A stretch of DNA of 64,000 bases from Chondrosia reniformis (Eukaryota; Porifera; Demospongiae; Chondrillida; Chondrillidae). The stretch covers positions 4,714,501-4,778,500 of the forward strand of contig OX359192.1 in the NCBI GenBank assembly GCA_947172415.1, read 5' to 3'. A program made the position numbers and the translations under genes. The notes beneath the pieces are model-generated. The model worked only from the letters and a program-made list of their open reading frames with translations. It was not told where the DNA came from and made no database searches. The number at the start of each line of letters is the position of its first letter. Position 1 is the first letter of the stretch. Positions 58,049 to 64,000 of the stretch are shown in pieces.

Positions 58049-58162
58049 ATATACCACGGCGCTTTGGTGTATATGGACTTTGGAGTCACTCGCCCTTGGG
58101 CTCTACGTGCGCTCGGGTCTTGCAACTCCAAAATCCATATACACCGCAGCACTGTGGTATAT
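58049..58162. mobile_element. Palindromic MITE-like insertion (114 bp)
   Basis: ATATACCACGGCGCTTTGGT and GTATATGGACTTTGGAGT pair with ACTCCAAAATCCATATACAC and GCAGCACTGTGGTATAT, arms of about 38 bp with several mismatches. The loop is GC-rich (CTCGCCCTTGGGCTCTACGT). It interrupts the gag remnant. Confidence 0.6.
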
Positions 58163-58189
58163 CTATTAAGTATGTCCTCAGTTGTATCT

Positions 58190-58435
58190 TGACCTAAGTG
58201 CACCTCCAATGTTTCTTGACCAAATTGTATTGTGTACTCCACCTCAATGGCCCGTTTTACTGCCTTGTCGATGGTGGTGGGGCACTCCTTGAGTAGTAAC
58301 TCCTGTCTGATGGGGGTTCACAGACCGGTCAAAAATGGCTGAACTAAGACATTTGATTGCACCTTTTCAGTAGGGTTTGCTCTACTAAAGAGCTTCATTA
58401 GGTGGTGGGGTGACCTGCCATATTTTTACTACTTA
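58190..58435 (-). pseudogene. Ty3/gypsy-type gag remnant, capsid-like part
   Basis: Minus strand: SPHHLMKLFSRANPTEKVQS, FLTGL, PIRQELLLKECPTTIDKAVK, then RAIEVEYTIQF. The pattern FLxGL...IRxxLL...P.T...A...A...E is the C-terminal part of gypsy Gag. One stop (in TGL-stop-PIRQ) and later frame damage. Continues downstream to the zinc-knuckle remnant across a palindromic insert. Confidence 0.6.
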
Positions 58436-58595
58436 ATTAGATTCATGGATAAATAATATAATTAAACACTTAATGAATATCGCTAACAAAATAAACATCA
58501 CATGCCATTCGGGTGACCATCATTCCCCCTCCATTCACTTCTACTGTGATGGGAAAATTGTGCGGAAGATTGGAGCAAGCAACACAACATGAGTA
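58436..58595. other. Short AT-rich spacer, nothing recognised
   Basis: Separates the minus-strand gag remnant from the plus-strand Mutator-like transposase. Confidence 0.4.
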
Positions 58596-59760
58596 CAAGA
58601 AAAGGAAAGTATCGTAGAACAGATAGAGCAACATAGCATACAGGGAGGAAGAAGTTCTGCTAGAAAGGCAATAGAAGCTAGATGGAAGAATGCACAAAAG
58701 CCTCTAATTAACATCACTAACACTTCATCACCACTAGGATCATGGATCCTGGATTTAGAAAACCTGGGGTCTGGCTTAGTAGAAAGCACCACCCACAGTG
58801 GACAATGTGGTGGGATGTGTGTACTGGATGGGGAAACAAGACAAGCTGGACTGGAATCAGTGTTGACTGTTAAATGCATCAAATGTGGCAGTAAGTTTAG
58901 CCTCGCTCATTCAAACGTGTGAAAACGGTAGATGGGCATCAGCAATGGGTTGTTAATGTTGCTGCAGTGTTAGGCCAGATGGCTACAGGTGGGGGCAGAA
59001 CTTTCCTAACATGCTCAGTGCCACATATGAATGTTCCTGGAATGAAAAGAAATTGTACACTAACACAGAGCAATTTCTGAGCGACTGCATGCATCAGCTT
59101 CTCACTGAATAGATGATTGCAGCAGGTGAGGAAAAGAATAAGCTAGTCATGGTGAGGGGTGACTTTCATCAGGGCATGCCAGCTATTACTGTGGTGGTGG
59201 ATGGTGGATGGTCCAAGCAGTCTCATAAGCATTCTTACAATGCTAAAAGTGGGGTTGCTTTGATTTTCGGTCAGTGCACCAAGAAATTGTTGTTTCTAGG
59301 TATGTGAAACAAATATTGTGTTGTATTCTAAGTGGCAGAGAACCAAAACACATCAACACCACACCATGGACTTAGGTACATGTGAGTCATTGGGGATGGT
59401 GACAGCTCAGTGGTGGCTAATTTGCAATAGTGTGTCACATATGGCCCATTCATTAAAACAATGAATGTGCCAATCATGCCTGTAAGTGTTATCATTCCAG
59501 ATTAGAAAGTTTGGCTAAGGACCACCCTGAATTTATAGCTAAGGGGGTTTGATGAAACAAACTATACAACGATTGACAGTTGGTGCACAGCAAAACTAGG
59601 AATGTCAGTCAACTCAGGCATGATATAAGAAATGGTCCTAATCGTGTTTTCCGTGACCACACTCACTGCAATCCAAAGCTGCTGTGAATAAGGACAGCAA
59701 TTCCTCTGAGAGTGACAGTGACAATGACAGTAACTGCAATAGCAGCAACTATGACTCTCA
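58596..59760 (+). pseudogene. Mutator-like transposase (invertebrate MULE type), degenerate
   Basis: Plus strand. First frame open 58,596-58,919: EKESIVEQIEQHSIQGGRSS, GSWILDLENLGSGL, CGGMCVLDGETRQAGLESVL and a CIKCGSKFSL zinc motif. After a stop and shifts: VNVAAVLGQMATGGGRT, then 59,113-59,307 with GDFHQGMPAITVVVDGGWSK and SHKHSYNAKSGVALIFGQ. In the same frame a TGA replaces the expected Arg, then NKYCVV. HGLRYM and VIGDGDSSV (about 59,370-59,410) hold acidic residues of the presumed DDE site. A later frame has QLRHDIRNGPNRVFRDHTHC followed by a Ser/Asp/Asn-rich tail. Several stops make it a pseudogene. Confidence 0.75.
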
Positions 59761-60075
59761 GCAGCCTCTAACTGAACAACTAGATCATTGACTTCTGGGA
59801 ACCTGCTTGCCGTAAACTGGTTAAATTTTATAATCTTGCTATCATTCCTGAGCTGGTTGTACCACGTTACAGCAACCCCAACAAATTCGCAAACCATTTC
59901 TGCCAGGAAACAAGTTTACTGCTCCGCATCTTGCACATTGTGCAATCCTACATCACGCTCTGTCATGTGACTGTCTTGTCTAAATTGTATTTTTGTTAAA
60001 TGACTCTCATATTTAACTGTTCTTACCGTCATTTTTTGTGTTATGACAGCCAAATTTCACACATACACTCATGTG
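59761..60075. other. Spacer without recognised content
   Basis: Open frames here (for example 59,788-59,970) resemble nothing known. The stretch is probably transposon debris between the Mutator-like and gypsy fragments. Confidence 0.4.
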
Positions 60076-60099
60076 GGTCACAGGCATGAGTGTTTTTAT

Positions 60100-60395
60100 G
60101 CGCCCTAAATTTGGATTAGCTGCCGTATCTACCTTTTGTTGGACGCTTCTTTGGCAGGTAGAATTGGACAAGTCATCGAAAGAGAAGACAGCTTTATCGA
60201 CACCTGGAGGGCACTATCAGCTTAAAGTCATGCAATTTGGCCACACTAATGCCCCTGCTACCTTCCAACATCTGATGGAGTGTGTGTTAGCAGGCCTCTC
60301 CCCAATTCTATGCTTGATCTACTGAGATGCCATCATTGTCTATGGCAGTTCGTTTGAGGACCATGTGCTTACTAAACAAACTATCCTAACTTGAA
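60100..60395 (+). pseudogene. Ty3/gypsy reverse transcriptase fragment
   Basis: Plus strand: LLWQVELDKSSKEKTALSTP, GHYQLKVMQFGHTNAPATFQ, LMECVLAGLSPILCLIY, then TGA where Leu would be expected, then DAIIVYGSSFEDHV. These are the central palm motifs of gypsy RT. The catalytic YLDD is damaged (stop, and Asp to Ala). The fragment is cut off by the Tc1 remnant and is opposite in strand to the gag remnant at 58,190. Confidence 0.8.
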
Positions 60396-60397
60396 CC

Positions 60398-61235
60398 ACA
60401 GTTTGTTGAAGCAATTTTCTTTTGAGTGACTCGGTCCAATTTGACTTGTAGATGCTCTATGGGATTAAGATCAGGTGATTGTTGTGGCCATTTAATTAAC
60501 TTGACACCATTGCTAACAAGAAAGGACGACGTTGCTTTTGCAGTGTGAATTGGAGCATTGTTTTGCTGGAAGACTTAGGAATGGCAAGAGATTGTCCTTC
60601 AACAGTTGGATATAGCCTTCTATAACTGGATGATGACTGATTCTCGGTATAGTTGACAATTTCAAAAAAGTAAATGCTCCCAATACCATAACACTTCCTC
60701 CACAATGTTAGATGGTTTACTGAATGCAACAGGGATTCAATGCCTCACTTCAGGTCCTACGAATATAGGTACGCCCTTCGCTTTTAAGTAAATTAAATTT
60801 TGAATCGTCTGAAAAGATGATTTTAATCCAGTCAAGGACAAATTGCAGATGCTTTTTTCTGTTAGCTATGCCAAGAAAATGTTTCCATCTTGCAATTCTC
60901 CATGCATCCCAAAGTCAGCCAATGTTCTCTTAATGGTTGACAAGGAAACAGAAATGCCATAGTTTACGTTCAACTCATTTGTGATGAATGTAGCAGGGCG
61001 AAATTGATCTTCCTTCCATAAATGTAATATTGTGGTCTTGCTCTGTCAGTCAGCTTTTTGGCACATCACCATTATATAAATAGGGTTGATCTTCCACTGT
61101 GCCTGTCTTCTCATAGTTTAGGAGCAAATTTCTTATGCAAGTGTGGCCACAGCAAATCTGAGCAGCAAGCTGTCATTGAGAAACACCCTGCTCCGTAAGG
61201 ACAATAATACGTGCTCTGTCTATGAGAGTTAGTTT
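60398..61235 (-). pseudogene. Tc1/mariner-type transposase, degenerate
   Basis: Minus strand, in order: LIDRARIIVLTEQGVSQ with an HTH-like continuation near 61,100-61,230; LDWIKIIFSDDSKFNLLKSE (first catalytic Asp, about 60,800); QQNNAPIHTAKATSSFL, where the second Asp of the usual DNAPIH is Asn; and WPQQSPDLNPIEHLQVKLDR with the catalytic Glu (about 60,440-60,485). This is the DD34E arrangement of Tc1. Many stops and frameshifts plus the Asp to Asn change make it inactive. Terminal inverted repeats are not recognised. Confidence 0.85.
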
Positions 61236-61394
61236 TACTATGATTTTTACTCTTATGTTTCGTAGCAACTCAGTATAGGTGGGAAAACAGTTAATAGCAT
61301 ATATTCGTTCGCTTTTGCAGGTATACATACATATAACATAGTGATTTTCTCAAAGGGAACGAAGAGTCTTTACCAACGCAATTGAAAATAGTGT
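61236..61394. other. Spacer containing one arm of a 19-bp inverted repeat
   Basis: AACGAAGAGTCTTTACCAA at 61,358-61,376 is the exact complement of the last 19 bases of the window (63,982-64,000). Otherwise nothing recognised. Confidence 0.6.
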
Positions 61395-61676
61395 ATATGT
61401 AGGTGACTGCTCCTTTCCTGCACCTACATATACCTTCTTCAACCAGGACCTACCTCCACCTACCTATACATACTTTCACCTATCTGCACCTCCCAAAACC
61501 TACCTGTACATACCTAATTGAACCTACCTGCATCTAACTGCACCTACCTGAACGTTCCTGCACCTCCCTGAGCCTGGGTGCATATACCTGAACCTATATG
61601 CATCTTCCTTACCTTAACTGAATTTATCTACACTTATCTGCATTTTCCTTGACTTACCTGCACCTATGGTACATCT
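61395..61676 (+). repeat. 10-bp minisatellite, C-rich orientation
   Basis: CACCTACCTG-type degenerate repeats. Confidence 0.9.
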
Positions 61677-61857
61677 TAGTATGCAAATGCTAAACACTAA
61701 TGCTTTGTTTGCCCATACGTCTTTTGTTGCATGCCCGTAGCTTAACCCGTATTTACACATACGTAAAATCAACTACACCTGTATGCATATCCGTAGACTG
61801 TCCGTACCTGTAATCTTCGCATGCCCATAGAACGTTAACTTTTTAAAGGATGTACCG
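61677..61857. mobile_element. Small MITE with GGTACATC termini (181 bp)
   Basis: TGGTACATCTT at the left and, on the complement of the right end, CGGTACATCCTT. TA flanks at 61,675-61,676 and 61,858-61,859. Its end resembles the CGGTACC MITE at 27,614. Interior CCCGTA and CATACGT words, no ORF. Confidence 0.55.
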
Positions 61858-62385
61858 TAGCTGAATTTACCTGCACCTACCTGAAATTACCTTCACCTAA
61901 CTGTAGCTACATTTGCCTATCTCACACCTACCAGCACATACCTGCCCCTACCTGGACATACCAGCACATACCTGCACATACCAGCACCTAGCTAAACTTA
62001 CCTTCATCTACCTGCACATACCGGAACTTATCTGCACCTAGCTGCATCTACCGGCACCTAATCGGACCTACCTGCTCCTACCTCCACCTACATATACCTA
62101 CCTGCACCTATACATGTATCTACCTGCTCCTACCCTCACCTACTTGAATTTATTTGCACCTAGCTCCATTTACCTTCACTTACCTGCACCTACCTCTGCC
62201 TACCTGCACCTATATGTACCTACCTGTATCTACATGTAATTACCTGCACTTAACTACACCTACGTAAACTTACCTTCGCCTTCCTACACCTACCTGTAAT
62301 AAACAGTGCCTACTTGCACCTACCTAAACTTACCGGAATTTTCCTGCACCTAGTTGCACTTACCTTCACTTATATAAGTACAGGT
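61858..62385 (+). repeat. 10-bp minisatellite, C-rich orientation
   Basis: Continuation of the C-rich array up to a polarity flip at ACTTATATAAGT (62,367-62,378), itself a perfect palindrome. Confidence 0.9.
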
Positions 62386-63290
62386 AGGTGCAGCTAACTA
62401 CAGGTACTGGTAAGTAAAGGTACTGGTTGTTGCAGGCAGTTTAATGTAGGGACATGAGAGGTTGAAATAGGTAGATGTAGGTGGAGGTACGTATACAAGG
62501 TTAGGTACATGTAGGTACATGTAGTTACAAGTAGGTACAGGGAGGTTGAAGTAGGTTCATATATGTTGACAGATGGGTGGGTTGAGGATGAGATCATTTA
62601 GGTTAAGGCAGGTGCAGGCAGGGGCAGGCAAGTATGGGTAAGTACATTTAGGTGGATGGAGGTTGAAGAAGAGTGATGTATGTTCATGTATGTATGCAGA
62701 GGGAGTTAGAGGAAGGTGAAGAATTTAAATGTAGGGTGAGGTAGGTACAGATATGTTCAGGTAGGTACAGGTTGTCACAAATAGTTTCAGGCATGTACCG
62801 AGACCTTGAAGTAGGTAGATGTAGGCTAAGGTAAGAATACACAGGTATACAGAGGCAGGTATATGTAGGTGTAGGGAGGTTAAGGTAGCTTGTTGTAGGT
62901 ACATATAACTAGGTATAGGTAGGTGCAGTTAGATAAAGGTAATTAAAAGTAGGTAGAGTGAGGTCTAAGTAGGTATACGTAAGTTGAGGCAGGTATATAC
63001 AGTTAGGTACAGGTATATAGTACAAGTAGGTCAAAGTAGGGAGGTGTAGTTTGAGGGAGGTTGACGTACGTATTCAGTCTTAGGTAAATATAGATTCAGG
63101 TATGTACAGGTAGGTGCAATTAGGTATAAGTAGGTACGGTGGCAGGTAGGCAAGATAGATACAGGTGGCTTAAGGTAGGTAGAGAGAGTTTAAAGTAAGT
63201 AGATGGAAGTTGAGGTAGTCATCCACAGCTAGAGAGAGGTAGGTACATGTAGGTGGAGGGAGATTGAGGTAGGTAGATTAATGACAATTT
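62386..63290 (-). repeat. 10-bp minisatellite, G-rich orientation
   Basis: GTAGGTGCAG-type repeats, more degenerate towards the right. Confidence 0.9.
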
Positions 63291-63981
63291 AGAACTTGCA
63301 TGTGTCTGCATATATAAGTTTGCATGTTAGTGCTAGTTATAGGGTGGCCATTTTTTGGCCATTCATACCTAGAGAGTACTACCATACAATCATATATATA
63401 ATATGCTAATGTATTTCACAGGTCTAGCTTGACTTATTTTGCTGATCATAATAGCCTTTGCATGGCTCAGTGCAATTAATTCCTCTTTTTTCGTATAGCT
63501 TGACTATACATTCAATAATTTAGTAGACCATATTTTTCACTTCAGTCTGCATCTTACATTCTAAGTTATAGGGATGTTCATGTATAGTTACTCATTTTTG
63601 CATGTATGGACCTGATATTTTTCTGCTCACAGAACACTGACTATGTATGCATAGTGTATGCTACTCTGTTGCCCTCAATATTTAACATTTTAGACCTTGT
63701 CAACAAATATTTTCACAGTAACATCACTAAATATTTGGGACAAGCAACCAGGCACCTGCTTTGCATGAAGTGGGTGCGCAATGAATATTAAAGTACAAGG
63801 AAAACTTCATGCATGGCTATCATCAATCAAAACCCACTGTTTAGAAGTTATCAAGGAGGGCACATATATGGAGTGCCGTTTGGGTAAAAAATGATCATGA
63901 ATTTATGGGTGCATTTTGTGGATATTTATATCCACATGCGCTGAAACGAAACTTTCCACTTACGCAATATTTTATATGGCA
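63291..63981 (+). other. AT-rich stretch with a decayed coding-like segment
   Basis: Starts with a fragment (AGAGAGTACTACC, about 63,373) matching the terminal hairpin of the composite palindromic element. A 61-codon frame at 63,606-63,791 ends in NKYFHSNITKYLGQATRHLL, then CMKWVRNEY. Coding-like text continues in another frame (ENFMHGYHQSKPTV). It looks like an old protein-coding fragment, but I do not recognise the family. Confidence 0.35.
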
Positions 63982-64000
63982 TTGGTAAAGACTCTTCGTT
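63982..64000. repeat. Right arm of a 19-bp perfect inverted repeat at the window edge
   Basis: TTGGTAAAGACTCTTCGTT, complement of 61,358-61,376. The two arms bracket the C-rich and G-rich arms of the 10-bp satellite. Truncated by the window end, so it may be longer. Confidence 0.75.

Noticed and set aside
58470..58882. Minus-strand frames 58,470-58,697 and 58,541-58,882
   Set aside because: They are antisense to the first 108-codon stretch of the Mutator-like transposase, which has recognisable motifs.

Overview
The window is AT-rich eukaryotic DNA, almost certainly from an invertebrate animal. It is dominated by satellite DNA and transposable-element wreckage, with no intact conventional gene. 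Evidence for an animal: Penelope-like and R2-superclade retrotransposons, pogo/Tigger, Tc1 and Mutator-like DNA transposons, CRE-type promoter motifs and GT-AG style splice sites. The mix reminds me of sponges or cnidarians, but I cannot place the organism from sequence alone.

Layout. Positions 1-540 hold the C-terminal GIY-YIG endonuclease domain of a Penelope-type retroelement (minus strand). From about 590 to 49,640 the background is a degenerate minisatellite with a 13-bp unit, TACTAGTTGTATG. It reads in this orientation (forward) or as its complement (reverse) in long blocks: forward 1,455-12,066, reverse 12,196-13,173, forward 14,140-21,588, reverse 21,721-28,560, forward 28,604-31,030, reverse 31,163-49,640. 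Every forward-to-reverse switch carries the same non-satellite core of about 125 bp (12,067; 21,589; 31,031; a fourth copy lies at 38,243 beside a repeat). Two reverse-to-forward switches share a different sequence of about 40 bp (1,416 and 28,561). This ordered dyad architecture is the most unusual thing here.

Inserted in the satellite are: three copies plus a fragment of a ~750-bp element with a 247-bp palindromic end; three pogo/Tigger derivatives with TA target duplications; a TA-flanked MITE; several copies of a ~350-bp hairpin-capped repeat; a tRNA-like sequence; a Penelope-like reverse transcriptase (36,551-37,941, plus strand); and two minus-strand copies of one R2-superclade LINE with Myb-like, RT, zinc-knuckle and restriction-like endonuclease domains. 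The first LINE copy (31,451-35,840) is full length and flanked by a perfect 15-bp target duplication. The second (43,517-47,108) lacks its 3' end.

From 49,640 a second minisatellite takes over (10-bp unit ACCTACCTGC, also switching strand). It is interrupted by a unique region with promoter and splice-site-like signals (50,626-51,800), Penelope C-terminal fragments with hammerhead-like motifs, a Ty3/gypsy gag remnant (minus), a Mutator-like transposase (plus), a gypsy RT fragment (plus) and a Tc1 transposase (minus). All recognised transposase and RT frames contain stops or frameshifts, so everything here looks non-autonomous or dead. Many open frames inside the satellites are translation artefacts of the repeats and are not listed.
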